Shown: in pieces, positions 9,277-19,698 of the stretch
Position numbering within the stretch: the stretch's first letter is position 1
How the letters are laid out: every line of letters starts with the position of its first letter
Assembly (NCBI RefSeq): GCF_003026365.1
Contig: NZ_PYOM01000001.1
Span: 371,643 to 435,642, forward strand
DNA length: 64,000 bases
DNA from: Photobacterium angustum
Lineage (GTDB): Bacteria; Pseudomonadota; Gammaproteobacteria; Enterobacterales; Vibrionaceae
Direction of reading: 5' to 3'
Translations under genes and position numbers: made by a program
Notes under the pieces: generated by a model
Told to the model about the DNA's origin: nothing
Database searches by the model: none
Seen by the model: the letters and a program-made list of their open reading frames with translations, nothing else

Positions 9277-11067
9277 ATGCGCACCCATTATTGTGGACAC
9301 CTGAACAAGTCCCTTGCAGGACAAACAGTCGATTTATGCGGCTGGGTAAACCGTCGTCGTGATTTAGGCGGCCTTATCTTTATTGATATGCGTGATCGCG
9401 AAGGTGTGGTTCAGGTTGTTATTGATCCTGATATGACTGAGATCTTCACACAAGCAAACCAATTACGTAACGAGTTTTGTATTCGTCTTACGGGTGAAGT
9501 GCGTGAGCGCCCTGAAAGTCAATGTAATAAAGAGATGGCAACAGGTGAAGTTGAGATTTATGCAACTGGCCTTGAAATCATTAACCGTTCTGACGCGTTA
9601 CCGCTTGATTTCAACCAAAAGAACTCTGAAGAGCAGCGTCTAAAGTACCGTTATTTAGATCTTCGTCGCCCAGAAATGAGCGATCGTATTAAGCTACGTG
9701 CAAAAGCATCAAGCTTCGTTCGTCGTTTCTTAGATGACAATGCATTCCTTGATATTGAAACACCAGTACTAACAAAAGCTACGCCAGAAGGCGCACGTGA
9801 TTACTTAGTACCAAGTCGTGTTCACAAAGGTAACTTCTACGCATTACCACAATCACCACAGCTATTTAAGCAGCTGCTAATGATGTCTGGTTTTGATCGT
9901 TACTACCAAATCGTTAAGTGTTTCCGTGATGAAGACTTACGTGCTGACCGTCAACCTGAATTTACTCAGATCGATATCGAAACGTCTTTCATGACAGCTG
10001 AAGAAGTTCGTGCTGTAACTGAAAATATGATCACTGAAATGTGGAAAGAGCTACTAAACGTAGATCTAGGCACATTCCCAATCATGTCTTTCGAAGAAGC
10101 AGCGCGTCGTTTCGGTTCTGATAAGCCAGATCTACGTAACCCACTTGAGCTAGTTGATGTTGCAGACATCGTTAAAGATGTTGATTTCAAAGTATTCTCA
10201 GGCCCTGCAAACGACGAAAAAGGTCGTGTAGCGGTTATCCGTGTACCAGGTGGTGCAGAGCTAAGCCGTAAGCAAATCGACGAATACACTAAGTTCGTGG
10301 GTATCTATGGCGCGAAAGGCCTAGCATGGATGAAAGTTAACGATCGCGCTGCAGGTTTTGAAGGTGTTCAATCTCCTGTTGCTAAGTTCCTTAACGAAGA
10401 AGTGGTTGCTAATCTTCTTGATCGCACTCAAGCAGAATCTGGCGACATCATCTTATTCGGTGCAGACAGCAAGCGTGTTGTAACAGAAGCGATGGGTGCA
10501 CTTCGTCTGAAACTAGGTGAAGATCTAGGTCTAACAGACAAGTCAGCATGGAAACCACTTTGGGTTGTTGATTTCCCAATGTTCGAAGAGAACGAAGATG
10601 GTTCACTATCTGCAATGCACCACCCATTCACATCACCACTAAACCTAACACCAGAAGAGCTAGCGGCTAACCCTGCAGCAGCGCTATCAAACGCGTACGA
10701 TATGGTAATTAATGGTTATGAAGTGGGCGGTGGCTCAGTACGTATCCATAACTCTGATATGCAATCAACAGTATTTGATATCTTAGGTATCTCTGCTGAT
10801 GAGCAACGTTTGAAGTTTGGTTTCCTACTTGACGCTCTGAAGTTCGGTACGCCACCACACGCAGGTCTTGCGTTTGGTCTTGACCGTCTTGTAATGCTAC
10901 TTTGTGGTACAGACAACATCCGTGATGTTATCGCGTTCCCTAAAACAACAGCAGCAGCATGTCTATTAACTGACGCGCCAAGCCTAGCAAACCCAGCAGC
11001 ATTAGAAGAATTATCTATTGCGGTTAAAATTGCTAAGAAAGACGAAGAAGCAAAAGACGCAGAGTGA
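9277..11067 (+). CDS. aspS: Aspartyl-tRNA synthetase
   Basis: A 596-aa class II aminoacyl-tRNA synthetase (E. coli 590 aa) that charges tRNA-Asp. It has the N-terminal anticodon-binding OB domain ([20 protein letters not shown]), class II motif 2 ([18 protein letters not shown]), the bacterial GAD insertion in the middle, and motif 3 ([15 protein letters not shown]) near the C-terminus. Its position beside cmoAB/yecE and upstream of yebC-ruvC matches other gammaproteobacteria. It is followed by a terminator-like hairpin. Confidence 0.98.
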   Translation: MRTHYCGHLNKSLAGQTVDLCGWVNRRRDLGGLIFIDMRDREGVVQVVIDPDMTEIFTQANQLRNEFCIRLTGEVRERPESQCNKEMATGEVEIYATGLEIINRSDALPLDFNQKNSEEQRLKYRYLDLRRPEMSDRIKLRAKASSFVRRFLDDNAFLDIETPVLTKATPEGARDYLVPSRVHKGNFYALPQSPQLFKQLLMMSGFDRYYQIVKCFRDEDLRADRQPEFTQIDIETSFMTAEEVRAVTENMITEMWKELLNVDLGTFPIMSFEEAARRFGSDKPDLRNPLELVDVADIVKDVDFKVFSGPANDEKGRVAVIRVPGGAELSRKQIDEYTKFVGIYGAKGLAWMKVNDRAAGFEGVQSPVAKFLNEEVVANLLDRTQAESGDIILFGADSKRVVTEAMGALRLKLGEDLGLTDKSAWKPLWVVDFPMFEENEDGSLSAMHHPFTSPLNLTPEELAANPAAALSNAYDMVINGYEVGGGSVRIHNSDMQSTVFDILGISADEQRLKFGFLLDALKFGTPPHAGLAFGLDRLVMLLCGTDNIRDVIAFPKTTAAACLLTDAPSLANPAALEELSIAVKIAKKDEEAKDAE

Positions 11068-11087
11068 TCTGATTAATTTGTTTTAAT

Positions 11088-11146
11088 AAAAGCCGATGAC
11101 TTATTTGCCACTTTTTAGTGAACGCCTATAAGACATCGGCTTTTTT
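11088..11146 (+). terminator. Terminator after aspS (long nested hairpin)
   Basis: AAGCCGATG pairs with CATCGGCTT around a loop of about 35 nt that itself contains CACT-TTTT-AGTG. Six T follow. The loop is long for an intrinsic terminator, but stem and T run are good. Confidence 0.7.
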
Positions 11147-11271
11147 GTCTTTTGTTTATTCCTTTCTGCTGTACATCTTATTTGGTAAAAGTGTTTTGTT
11201 CGCTTTAACCTCTTATTTGGTTTATGTTTTCATGCAAGCAAAAAAATTAACATTGCCTGATTGGAGATAAC

Positions 11272-12018
11272 ATGGCTGGACACAGTAAATTTGCCAATAT
11301 AAAACATCGTAAAGCTGCTCAAGATGCTAAACGCGGTAAAATTTTTACTAAGTTAATTCGTGAGATTACCGTAGCCGCTAAAGAAGGTGGCAGTGAACCA
11401 GAAAATAACCCACGCTTACGTGCTGCCATTGATAAAGCACTATCAAATAATATGACTCGAGATACCATTAACCGTGCAGTGACACGTGGTGCTGGTGGTG
11501 AAGGTGACGAAGGCGTAGAAACTGTTATCTATGAAGGCTATGGTCCTGCGGGTACGGCGGTAATGGTTGAGTGTTTAACTGAAAACCGAAACCGAACGGT
11601 ATCGGGCGTACGTCATGCTTTCTCTAAAGCGGGTGGTAATCTTGGAACGGATGGTAGTGTAAGTTACCTTTTTGATAAAAAAGGCGTGATTTCTTATGCT
11701 GCAGGTTTAGATGAAGATGCCGTTATGGAAGTCGCGTTAGAATCTGGCGCTGACGATATTGAAACTAATGACGATGGCTCAATCGATGTTTACACTACGC
11801 CTGCCGATTTCGGTAGCGTGAAAGATTCATTAGATGCCGCAGGTTTTACAGCAGAAAATGCAGAAGTAACCTTAGTGCCATCAACGAAAGCTGAGTTAGA
11901 TGCAACAACAGCACCTAAATTATTACGCTTAATTGATGCATTAGAAGATTTGGATGACATTCAAGAAGTCTACCATAACGGTGACATGTCAGATGAAGTA
12001 GCAGCTACGCTTGAATAA
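11272..12018 (+). CDS. yebC: YebC/PmpR family protein
   Basis: A 248-aa member of the YebC/TACO1 family, annotated as a transcriptional regulator and also reported to assist translation of difficult sequences. The N-terminus [20 protein letters not shown] is the family signature; [19 protein letters not shown] in the middle is also typical. The full family length is present. It starts an aspS-distal group followed 22 bases later by ruvC, the usual gammaproteobacterial order. Confidence 0.96.
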   Translation: MAGHSKFANIKHRKAAQDAKRGKIFTKLIREITVAAKEGGSEPENNPRLRAAIDKALSNNMTRDTINRAVTRGAGGEGDEGVETVIYEGYGPAGTAVMVECLTENRNRTVSGVRHAFSKAGGNLGTDGSVSYLFDKKGVISYAAGLDEDAVMEVALESGADDIETNDDGSIDVYTTPADFGSVKDSLDAAGFTAENAEVTLVPSTKAELDATTAPKLLRLIDALEDLDDIQEVYHNGDMSDEVAATLE

Positions 12019-12040
12019 TTGCTACTGATAGTAGTGAAAA

Positions 12041-12562
12041 ATGTCGATAATTTTAGGTATAGACCCCGGCTCTCGTATCACGGGGTACGGGGTAATTCGT
12101 CAGGTTGGACGTAATTTAGAGTATTTAGGTAGCGGTTGTATTCGCACTTCAGAGCCAGGTATTCCTGGACGATTAAAGCAAATCTATGCAGGTGTTTCTG
12201 AAGTGATCACTCAATTTCAGCCAGATTTTTTTGCCATTGAAGAAGTGTTTATGGGTAAAAATGCCAGCTCTGCAATTAAATTAGGCCAGGCGCGAGGTAG
12301 TGCAATTGTTGCTGCGGTGAATGCAGATTTACCGGTAAGTGAATATGCTGCGCGATTGATCAAACAGGCGGTAGTCGGAAACGGTGGAGCAGATAAAGCG
12401 CAGGTACAACATATGGTTTGTTCCGTATTAAAGCTAGCTGGTAAGCCTCAAGCTGATGCTGCTGATGCTTTAGCTGTTGCGATTTGTCACGCGCATACCT
12501 ATAAAACCTTAGTGGCTATGGCAGGGAAAGCGACGGGGGCACGAAAGGGGCGTTATCGTTAA
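12041..12562 (+). CDS. ruvC: Holliday junction resolvase RuvC
   Basis: A 173-aa endonuclease that cuts Holliday junctions made during recombinational repair. The catalytic acidic residues are visible in [14 protein letters not shown] (Asp8), [11 protein letters not shown], and the C-terminal [13 protein letters not shown]. It is the usual length. It is separated from ruvA by a chemotaxis receptor gene, whereas in many relatives the three ruv genes are adjacent. Confidence 0.97.
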   Translation: MSIILGIDPGSRITGYGVIRQVGRNLEYLGSGCIRTSEPGIPGRLKQIYAGVSEVITQFQPDFFAIEEVFMGKNASSAIKLGQARGSAIVAAVNADLPVSEYAARLIKQAVVGNGGADKAQVQHMVCSVLKLAGKPQADAADALAVAICHAHTYKTLVAMAGKATGARKGRYR

Positions 12563-12682
12563 TAGGTTTACTATTATTAAAGATGAGACACTTGAGACAT
12601 ATACTCCGCAAGATATTTGTTATAAAAATGTTAACTAACTATAGTGGTCAGAGGTCTAACGGTAATAAGCAAGGAAGTGATT

Positions 12683-14137
12683 ATGAACCCTGCCACTTTA
12701 TGGCGCAGTATATTTATGCCGCGCCAACCTCAATGGACAACAGCACAACAACGCCAAGCCGATATCCTCTCCTTATTTACTTTTATCGCTTTTCTCGTTG
12801 GTATCTATAGTTTGATTAAATGGTCAAACCATGGTCATGATAATCTTGTTTTTACTTCTGTCATATTGATCGTATTAGAACTTTTTGCTATTTCGAGCCT
12901 GCGTTGGCTTCAGCAGCCTTTAATATCTTTAAATTTAGGCTTTATTGGTATGGCAATCCACGCGCTGAATATCATTTATCAAAGTGGTGGTGTAGTTGAT
13001 TCAACACAGACTTATTGGGTGCCTTTGTTAGTTGTCTCTTTCTTCCTCTCGGCAACACGCCTAATGGCCATTCTTTGGAGTAGCTTGATCATTTGTGTTT
13101 CGGCTTATATGACATACCAACACATTCAGGGTGTTTCATTTCCACAGCTTTCTTTATCTCAGGCAGCACATCAAATTGAGGTTTGGTCTGGAACCGTGTT
13201 GCCATTGATTGTTATTTGTATTGCATTAGCTTTTACGGCAAAACAACGTGATATCGCCATTAATCGTGCCGAAAAAGCTAAGTTAAAAAGTGAATCAGAG
13301 GCCAATAAAGCAACTGAAGGTGAGTTACGTCTATCTGATGTATTACTTCAAGCGAATAATAATTCTGAACAGTTAAAGCAAGTGTCTTATAGCTTAGCTA
13401 ATCAATCGTCGCAATTAGATAGCCAAGTCAATGAGCTAAATATTAATAGTGAATCACAAGCCAGCGCTGCAGAACAAATGAGCCATCAAGTACACCAAAT
13501 GGTCCTCGGAATTGAGAGCTCAAGTCAGTTTGTTGAGGAATTACGTGAAAAAAGCGATGTGGTTCATGAATTAACTCAAAAAAGTTCGGCGCACTTAGAA
13601 GATTCAACGCAAGCGATCAGCCAAATTATTAATAGTCATGATGAGATTATGAAAGTGGCAGATTTAATCAGTTCTGTTGCTGAACAAACAAATTTGCTTG
13701 CGCTAAATGCTTCGATAGAAGCTGCTCGTGCTGGAGATCAGGGAAGGGGATTTGCGGTTGTCGCAGATCAAGTACGGGAGCTTTCGGCGAAAAGCAGTCA
13801 ATCCGCAGTTGAGATCCGCCATTTATTGGATCGTAGTGAGCAGGAAGTACGGCACGGTCAAGATGTGATTAACGCCAGTACTGAACGGATGAATAATATA
13901 ATTCAGCAAGTCACAACGATTTCGCAAGATGTACAAGGATTATCGGGTTTGATGGCTGCTCAATCAAGCGCATTAAAAGAGCTGGATGAAGCGAGCAGTG
14001 AAGTTGCTAATAGTGTGGTAAATACACAAAGTGTGGCTGCAATCGTTGCACAACATGGTACAGAATTAAATCAGCAAGTGGTTGCTGTTCGTCATTTAAC
14101 ACAACAACTTGATCAGGTTGTTTCTCACTCTTCGTAA
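12683..14137 (+). CDS. Methyl-accepting chemotaxis protein with multi-span N-terminal sensor
   Basis: A 484-aa receptor. The first about 195 residues hold five or six hydrophobic segments, so the sensor is mainly membrane-embedded rather than a periplasmic ligand domain. A coiled-coil signalling domain follows, with the highly conserved hairpin tip [20 protein letters not shown] and [15 protein letters not shown] that binds CheA/CheW. I see no HAMP domain. The ATG at 12683 has AAGGAAG five bases upstream; a longer in-frame GTG start at 12644 is unlikely. It sits between ruvC and ruvA and is followed by a hairpin, which suggests an inserted unit. The ligand is unknown. Confidence 0.92.
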   Translation: MNPATLWRSIFMPRQPQWTTAQQRQADILSLFTFIAFLVGIYSLIKWSNHGHDNLVFTSVILIVLELFAISSLRWLQQPLISLNLGFIGMAIHALNIIYQSGGVVDSTQTYWVPLLVVSFFLSATRLMAILWSSLIICVSAYMTYQHIQGVSFPQLSLSQAAHQIEVWSGTVLPLIVICIALAFTAKQRDIAINRAEKAKLKSESEANKATEGELRLSDVLLQANNNSEQLKQVSYSLANQSSQLDSQVNELNINSESQASAAEQMSHQVHQMVLGIESSSQFVEELREKSDVVHELTQKSSAHLEDSTQAISQIINSHDEIMKVADLISSVAEQTNLLALNASIEAARAGDQGRGFAVVADQVRELSAKSSQSAVEIRHLLDRSEQEVRHGQDVINASTERMNNIIQQVTTISQDVQGLSGLMAAQSSALKELDEASSEVANSVVNTQSVAAIVAQHGTELNQQVVAVRHLTQQLDQVVSHSS

Positions 14138-14144
14138 ATTCGAT

Positions 14145-14172
14145 AAAGGACTGGATGTCTATCCAGTTCTTT
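14145..14172 (+). terminator. Terminator-like hairpin between the chemotaxis gene and ruvA
   Basis: AAAGGACTGGAT and ATCCAGTTCTTT form a 12-pair stem with one wobble pair and a GTCT loop. The following sequence (ACTATTCT) is only partly T-rich, so termination may be weak. The same bases contain CTG-N10-CAG, the minimal LexA spacing, but the fourth base of each half departs from the LexA consensus. Confidence 0.45.
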
Positions 14173-14214
14173 ACTATTCTAGTGCCAGTTTAAATTCACT
14201 ATAGAGATGATGTT

Positions 14215-14838
14215 TTGATTGGTCGACTACGCGGAATTGTAATTGAAAAGCAGCCACCTGAAGTATTACTTGAAGTTGGTGGGATTGGTTATGAAGTGCA
14301 GATGCCAATGAGCTGTTTTTATGAGTTACCACAGATCGGCCAAGAAGCCATTATCTTTACTCACTTTGTGGTAAGAGAAGATGCGCAGCTACTGTATGGC
14401 TTTAATAAGAAAAGTGAACGTGAGTTATTCCGTGAAGTAATTAAAGCGAACGGTGTTGGGCCTAAATTAGGCTTAGCAATTCTATCTGCTATGACTGCAA
14501 GTCAATTTGTTCGCAGCGTTGAATTAGAAGATGTGACTACGCTTGTTAAAATTCCCGGTGTCGGTAAGAAAACAGCAGAACGTTTAGTTGTTGAAATGAA
14601 AGATCGCTTAAAAGGGTGGGGTGAAGGTGACTTATTTACGCCTGCACTTGATACTGCGGCATCAAACGCTCCGATCCAAGATCCATCGAATCAAGCTCGC
14701 GCTGAAGATGAAGCTGTGAGTGCATTGGTTGCGCTGGGTTATAAACCACAAATTGCCGCGAAAGTGGTTTCTCAAGTCACACAACCAGAGATGAGTAGTG
14801 AAGCGATCATTCGTGATGCACTACGCTCAATGGTATAA
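14215..14838 (+). CDS. ruvA: Holliday junction branch migration protein RuvA
   Basis: A 207-aa protein (E. coli 203 aa) that binds Holliday junctions and recruits the RuvB motor. The N-terminal OB-fold [20 protein letters not shown] and the helix-hairpin-helix motifs [13 protein letters not shown] and [16 protein letters not shown] are clear, and a flexible linker precedes the C-terminal RuvB-binding domain. The start is a TTG preceded by AGAGATGA; no ATG fits the conserved N-terminus. ruvB follows after 29 bases. Confidence 0.97.
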   Translation: MIGRLRGIVIEKQPPEVLLEVGGIGYEVQMPMSCFYELPQIGQEAIIFTHFVVREDAQLLYGFNKKSERELFREVIKANGVGPKLGLAILSAMTASQFVRSVELEDVTTLVKIPGVGKKTAERLVVEMKDRLKGWGEGDLFTPALDTAASNAPIQDPSNQARAEDEAVSALVALGYKPQIAAKVVSQVTQPEMSSEAIIRDALRSMV

Positions 14839-14867
14839 CCCTGTAAGTTGGGTATAGGCATTAAAGT

Positions 14868-15887
14868 ATGATTGAAGCTGATCGACTGGTTTCTGGTAAT
14901 TTCGAAACAACCCGTGAAGACGATATAATTGATCGCGCAATACGACCTAAATTACTTGATGATTATCAAGGACAGGATCATGTTCGTGATCAAATGGAAA
15001 TATTTATTAAAGCGGCAAAGATGCGTGATGAAGCCTTAGATCATTTATTGATCTTTGGCCCTCCGGGGTTAGGTAAAACAACGCTTGCAAATATAGTGGC
15101 AAATGAAATGGGGGTAAGTATTCGTACAACCTCTGGCCCTGTACTTGAAAAAGCCGGTGATTTGGCAGCGCTACTCACTAATCTTGAAGAAAACGATGTG
15201 TTATTTATTGATGAAATACATCGCTTAAGCCCTCAAGTTGAAGAAGTACTGTATCCTGCAATGGAAGATTACCAATTAGATATTATGATTGGTGAAGGCC
15301 CAGCCGCACGCTCAATTAAAATTGATTTGCCACCCTTTACTTTAATAGGTGCAACGACGCGAGCGGGTTCGTTAACTTCACCTCTACGTGATCGTTTTGG
15401 TATTACACAACGTCTTGAGTATTACAAAGTAGAAGATCTTAAAGACATTGTAGGCCGAAGTGCTAAATGTCTAGGGTTATCAATGGAAGAAGGCGGCGCG
15501 ATGGAAATGGCCATGCGTGCTCGTGGTACGCCACGTATCGCTAATCGTTTATTACGGCGTGTGCGAGATTATGCTGAGGTTAAAGGTAACGGACATATTT
15601 GCCCTGATATCGCCAATAAAGCATTAGATATGCTCGATGTTGATAGCAGTGGTTTTGATTATATGGACCGTAAACTCCTATTAGCTATTATTGAGAAGTT
15701 TATGGGCGGCCCTGTTGGTTTAGATAACTTAGCAGCAGCTATTGGTGAAGAGAAAGATACAATTGAAGATGTACTTGAACCGTATTTGATTCAGCAAGGT
15801 TATTTACAACGGACACCAAGAGGACGAATTGCGACACATCGCGCATATCTCCATTTTGGTTTAGAACTCCCTGAAAATACGAAGTAA
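14868..15887 (+). CDS. ruvB: Holliday junction branch migration ATPase RuvB
   Basis: A 339-aa AAA+ motor that drives branch migration with RuvA. Walker [14 protein letters not shown], Walker [11 protein letters not shown], sensor 1 [11 protein letters not shown], the arginine-finger region LRDRFG, and the C-terminal winged helix ([11 protein letters not shown]) are all present. Length agrees with the family. It ends the ruv group before a strong terminator. Confidence 0.98.
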   Translation: MIEADRLVSGNFETTREDDIIDRAIRPKLLDDYQGQDHVRDQMEIFIKAAKMRDEALDHLLIFGPPGLGKTTLANIVANEMGVSIRTTSGPVLEKAGDLAALLTNLEENDVLFIDEIHRLSPQVEEVLYPAMEDYQLDIMIGEGPAARSIKIDLPPFTLIGATTRAGSLTSPLRDRFGITQRLEYYKVEDLKDIVGRSAKCLGLSMEEGGAMEMAMRARGTPRIANRLLRRVRDYAEVKGNGHICPDIANKALDMLDVDSSGFDYMDRKLLLAIIEKFMGGPVGLDNLAAAIGEEKDTIEDVLEPYLIQQGYLQRTPRGRIATHRAYLHFGLELPENTK

Positions 15888-15908
15888 GATAAACGATTCG
15901 AAAAAATT

Positions 15909-15938
15909 AAGCGTGGCGATTAAAGCCACGCTTTTTTT
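15909..15938 (+). terminator. Rho-independent terminator after ruvB
   Basis: The nine-pair stem AAGCGTGGC / GCCACGCTT with loop GATTAAA is followed by a run of T. It lies 21 bases after the ruvB stop. Confidence 0.92.
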
Positions 15939-16517
15939 GTTTAATAATTTTGTCTCATTGTAAATTAATTGTTATGTTAATTTGGTATTTATTTGTTGCC
16001 TTAGTAATTTAAATATCAATTAGACTGTTTATTCATAATTCAGATAGCATCTATATATTATTTTTATTATCAAAAATATGATTATAGTTTTCATTTTTAT
16101 TAGGTGAAAACTAATGAAAAATATAAAACAAGAAAATATCACAAATTCGGAACGTTTTATTTGTATTGTATCGACGGTTTAATTTTATACATTAACGGGC
16201 TGATATTTAGTAAAAAATAAAAAATGTTATGTTTAACTTAGGTATTTATAGATTCGTAAGTTTAGATATTTGAGCGGCATTTACGAGACCTTAGAAGGCA
16301 GCGAATGATAGTCTAGAAGCTGGTTTGATGATCTTTCTAGATTATTCATAAATTTTAGAAAGTTATAGTATAGGTGAAGCAAAAAATTGATTCACTTTAT
16401 TCAGCTGTCATGATTAAATAAGAACAGGAAAAAAAACAATATTTCAGAATGCGACCAATTATAATTCATTGTTTTCTCCTCCCAAATTCACTCTTCCTAT
16501 CAAAATATTCCGTAAAT

Positions 16518-16531
16518 TGATCTAAATCAAA
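16518..16531 (+). promoter_or_regulatory. FNR box upstream of cydA
   Basis: TTGAT-CTAA-ATCAA is an exact match to the FNR consensus TTGAT-N4-ATCAA, a perfect palindrome in its half-sites. It lies 305 bases upstream of the cydA start. FNR control of cytochrome bd genes is established in E. coli. Whether it activates or represses here cannot be told without a mapped transcription start. Confidence 0.75.
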
Positions 16532-16802
16532 AATATCTGCGTACTGGCTACCAAGCTCATTTTTTCTTGATATTTGTCAAAGCAAAACGCGTAATAAACT
16601 CTTTGAAGATTGCAATTAATATCTGTAATATTAGCGACGACTAAATTAGCTATAGAATTACGTTTATTTAAATTTATTTAAACAATATTGCAACACAACA
16701 TGGACGCTTGTGATTATTAGCAAGTGATCAGGAAGGTCGGCAAGATTGCAATAAGTATTCTATGTAAAGCTAAACCCAATAATCGGTACATATGTAGTAC
16801 TG

Positions 16803-16820
16803 TCACCAGTCAGCTGGTGA
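16803..16820 (+). promoter_or_regulatory. Hairpin immediately before the cydA ribosome-binding site
   Basis: TCACCAG and CTGGTGA form a perfect seven-pair stem around a TCAG tetraloop. The AAAGGAG ribosome-binding site begins within about four bases of the stem. It could affect cydA mRNA stability or translation start; no T run follows, so it is not a terminator. Confidence 0.5.
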
Positions 16821-16835
16821 ATAAAGGAGTTATCA

Positions 16836-18422
16836 ATGTTAACTGATGTCGTCGAACTATCGCGGTTACAGTTCGCTCTAACAGCGATGTATCACTTTTT
16901 GTTCGTTCCACTAACTCTAGGTATGGCTTTTTTACTAGCCATCATGGAGTCCGTTTATGTAATGACCGGAAAGCAAATCTACAAGGACATGACTAAGTTC
17001 TGGGGTAAGCTTTTCGCGATTAACTTTGCTCTTGGTGTGGCTACCGGCCTATCTATGGAGTTCCAGTTTGGTACAAACTGGGCATACTACTCTCACTATG
17101 TTGGTGATATCTTCGGTGCGCCGTTGGCAATCGAAGCACTAATGGCATTCTTCTTAGAATCAACGTTAGTCGGCATGTTCTTCTTTGGTTGGGATCGTCT
17201 ATCCAAGCGTCAGCACCTTACTGTCACTTGGCTAGTAGCTCTTGGCTCAAACTTCTCCGCACTATGGATTCTTATTGCTAACGGTTGGATGCAAAACCCA
17301 GTAGGCGCTGATTTCAATTTTGAAACAATGCGTATGGAAATGGTGAGCTTTGCAGACGTAATATTTAACCCAGTAGCACAGGTGAAGTTCGTTCACACTG
17401 TAGCATCAGGTTATGTATGTGGCTCAATGTTTATTCTAGGTGTTAGTGCATACTACATGTTGAAAGGCCGTGATATTGCGTTTGCTCGCCGTTCATTTGC
17501 AATCGCAGCAGCGTTCGGTATGGCATCTATCGTGTCTGTAATGATCCTTGGTGATGAGTCAGGTTACGAGCTAGGCGACGTTCAGAAAACAAAACTTGCA
17601 GCGATTGAAGCAGAGTGGCACACAGAGCCAGCACCTGCGGCATTTACTGCGTTTGGTTTCCCTAATCAAGAAACAATGGAAACCGATTACGCAATTAAGA
17701 TCCCTTACCTAATGGGTATTATTGCAACGCGTTCTCTTGATACTCAAGTAACGGGTATCCGTGATCTTAAGAAAGAGCACGAAGTACGTATTCGTAACGG
17801 TATGGTTGCATACGGCCTACTAGAGAAATTACGTGCGGGTGATAAGACACCAGAAAACATTGCAGCTTTCGATGAAGTGAAAAAAGACCTAGGTTACGGT
17901 TTACTACTTAAGCCTTACACTGACAAAGTTGTTGATGCGACACCTGAACAAATTCAAAAAGCAGTAGATGACTCAATCCCTCAAGTATGGCCGCTATTCT
18001 TTAGCTTCCGTATCATGGTTGGTGCTGGTTTCTTAATGTTCGCCATTATTGGTGCTGCATTTATCCAGTCTTGTCGTCATAAGATCACGGGTAATAAACT
18101 AGTACTAAAAGCTGCGCTATTTGGTATTCCACTACCTTGGATTGCAATTGAAGCAGGTTGGTTTGTTGCAGAGTATGGTCGTCAACCATGGGCAGTAGGT
18201 GAAATTTTACCGGTTCATATGGCAGCTTCTAACTTGGCTCCATCTGATATTTGGTTCTCACTAGCAGCAATTTTAGCGCTTTACACAGCATTCCTAGTTG
18301 CTGAAGTTTACCTAATGGTTAAATTCGCTCGTCTTGGTCCAAGTAGCTTGAAAACAGGTCGCTACCATTTCGAACAAAATGACACAAAACAAGATGTGGT
18401 TTCACGTCAGGTTGAAGCGTAA
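16836..18422 (+). CDS. cydA: Cytochrome bd-I ubiquinol oxidase subunit I
   Basis: A 528-aa integral membrane subunit that binds hemes b558, b595 and d and oxidises ubiquinol at low oxygen. Heme ligands are visible as His20 ([14 protein letters not shown]), the His in [11 protein letters not shown], and the Met in [10 protein letters not shown]. The GRQPWAVGE motif and a long Q-loop with its [17 protein letters not shown] region mark the L-type, E. coli-like form. It has an AAAGGAG ribosome-binding site and heads the cydA-cydB-cydX-ybgE operon. An FNR box upstream suggests oxygen control. Confidence 0.98.
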   Translation: MLTDVVELSRLQFALTAMYHFLFVPLTLGMAFLLAIMESVYVMTGKQIYKDMTKFWGKLFAINFALGVATGLSMEFQFGTNWAYYSHYVGDIFGAPLAIEALMAFFLESTLVGMFFFGWDRLSKRQHLTVTWLVALGSNFSALWILIANGWMQNPVGADFNFETMRMEMVSFADVIFNPVAQVKFVHTVASGYVCGSMFILGVSAYYMLKGRDIAFARRSFAIAAAFGMASIVSVMILGDESGYELGDVQKTKLAAIEAEWHTEPAPAAFTAFGFPNQETMETDYAIKIPYLMGIIATRSLDTQVTGIRDLKKEHEVRIRNGMVAYGLLEKLRAGDKTPENIAAFDEVKKDLGYGLLLKPYTDKVVDATPEQIQKAVDDSIPQVWPLFFSFRIMVGAGFLMFAIIGAAFIQSCRHKITGNKLVLKAALFGIPLPWIAIEAGWFVAEYGRQPWAVGEILPVHMAASNLAPSDIWFSLAAILALYTAFLVAEVYLMVKFARLGPSSLKTGRYHFEQNDTKQDVVSRQVEA

Positions 18423-18439
18423 GCAGGGAGAAACAAATA

Positions 18440-19576
18440 ATGTTTGATTATGAAAGCTTGCGACTAATTTGGTGGTTATTAATCGGTGTATTATGCATCG
18501 GCTTTGCAATCACGGATGGTTTCGATATGGGTGTAGGTATCCTATCTCATATTATTGGTAAAACAGATAATGAACGTCGAGTAATGATCAACTCGATCGC
18601 GCCTCACTGGGATGGTAACCAAGTATGGTTAATCACAGCTGGTGGTGCATTGTTCGCAGCATGGCCACTCGTTTATGCAACAGCATTTTCAGGTTTCTAT
18701 GTTGCAATGATCCTGACGCTAGCTGCACTTTGGCTTCGTCCTCTTGGCTTCGATTACCGTTCAAAGCTGACAGATCCAAAATGGCGTAGCCTTTGGGATA
18801 AAGCAATCTTCGTAGGTAGCTTTGTACCACCTGTGATCTTCGGTGTTGCATTCGGTAACCTAATGCAAGGTGTTCCATTTGAGCTAAACGAGTTCATGAT
18901 CCCAACTTATAAGGGTTCATTCTTTGGTCTGCTAAATCCATTCGCATTATTGTGTGGTGTGGTTAGCTTACTGATGATCGTGACGCAAGGTGCGACATTC
19001 CTACAAATGAAAACAACAGATGCAATTCACGCACGTTCTCGTAACGTAGCTGTGATGTCTGCTGTAGCGATGGCTGTTGTATTTGTTATTGCAGGTTTTG
19101 TATCTCAAAGCATCAATGGTTACGTAATTACATCTGAAATCATTAAAAATGCACCTTCAGATCCAACAACGAAAGAAGTAATGCGTCAGACAGGTGCATT
19201 GTTCATTAACTATGCGAACTACCCAGCACTATGGATTGCACCAATCCTTGCTGTAGTGATGCCGTTACTGACAGCGCTTTGTTCACGAGCTAACCGTGCT
19301 GGTTTTGCTTTCTTATTCTCAAGCCTTACAGTTGTAGGTGTGATCTTAACGTTTGGTTTTGCAACATTCCCATTCATTATGCCTTCAAGCCTAGATCCAA
19401 ACATTAGCTTGACGATTTGGGATGCAACATCCTCTGAGTTAACATTGAAGATCATGACCGTAGTTGCCTTTATTATGGTTCCAGTGATCTTGGCTTACAC
19501 CTCATGGTGTTACTACAAAATGTTTGGTCGTCTAGATACTAAATATATCGAAGACAACAAAACTTCACTGTACTAA
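18440..19576 (+). CDS. cydB: Cytochrome bd-I ubiquinol oxidase subunit II
   Basis: A 378-aa membrane protein (E. coli 379 aa), the partner of CydA. It starts MFDYESLRLIWWLLIGVL and has the conserved AITDGFDMGVGIL and HWDGNQVWLITAGGALFAAWP segments near residues 30-80, with eight or nine hydrophobic spans. It lies 17 bases after cydA and is followed after 14 bases by cydX. Confidence 0.98.
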   Translation: MFDYESLRLIWWLLIGVLCIGFAITDGFDMGVGILSHIIGKTDNERRVMINSIAPHWDGNQVWLITAGGALFAAWPLVYATAFSGFYVAMILTLAALWLRPLGFDYRSKLTDPKWRSLWDKAIFVGSFVPPVIFGVAFGNLMQGVPFELNEFMIPTYKGSFFGLLNPFALLCGVVSLLMIVTQGATFLQMKTTDAIHARSRNVAVMSAVAMAVVFVIAGFVSQSINGYVITSEIIKNAPSDPTTKEVMRQTGALFINYANYPALWIAPILAVVMPLLTALCSRANRAGFAFLFSSLTVVGVILTFGFATFPFIMPSSLDPNISLTIWDATSSELTLKIMTVVAFIMVPVILAYTSWCYYKMFGRLDTKYIEDNKTSLY

Positions 19577-19590
19577 GGAGTAGACGAACA

Positions 19591-19698
19591 ATGTGGTATT
19601 TTGCTTGGATTTTAGGTGTTCTACTGGCTTGTTCTTTTGGTATCGTCAACGCGTTATGGCTTGAAACGACCGAAAACATGGATAACGACAGTGAATAA
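19591..19698 (+). CDS. cydX: Cytochrome bd oxidase small subunit CydX (YbgT)
   Basis: A 35-aa single-span membrane peptide needed for stability of the bd-I oxidase. The sequence MWYFAWILGVLLACSFGIVN is the unmistakable CydX start, followed by the LWLE segment and an acidic tail. AAGGAG lies upstream at a good distance. Its last codons overlap the probable GTG start of ybgE. Confidence 0.96.
   Translation: MWYFAWILGVLLACSFGIVNALWLETTENMDNDSE

Larger units (their letters stand above)
15939..16835 (+). other. Long AT-rich region upstream of cydA
   Basis: About 900 bp without a substantial gene. It contains a perfect FNR-box sequence (16518-16531), a 22-codon frame with a plausible ribosome-binding site (16114-16182), an imperfect TCTAGAA / TTCTAGA inverted repeat near 16312-16341, and a hairpin just before the cydA ribosome-binding site. 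In E. coli too, cydA has a long upstream region with FNR and ArcA sites, so a regulatory role for this length is reasonable. I see nothing else that I can support. Confidence 0.6.

Noticed and set aside
9022..9324. Minus-strand frame of 100 codons before aspS
   Set aside because: It covers the aspS promoter and start and has no recognisable features.
12644..12682. GTG start for the chemotaxis receptor 13 codons upstream
   Set aside because: The ATG at 12683 has a strong AAGGAAG at the right distance, whereas the GTG has none.
15960..15985. TTAATTGTTATGTTAATTT stretch resembling an ArcA site
   Set aside because: It lies about 850 bp upstream of cydA, directly after the ruvB terminator, in AT-rich sequence where such matches are expected by chance.
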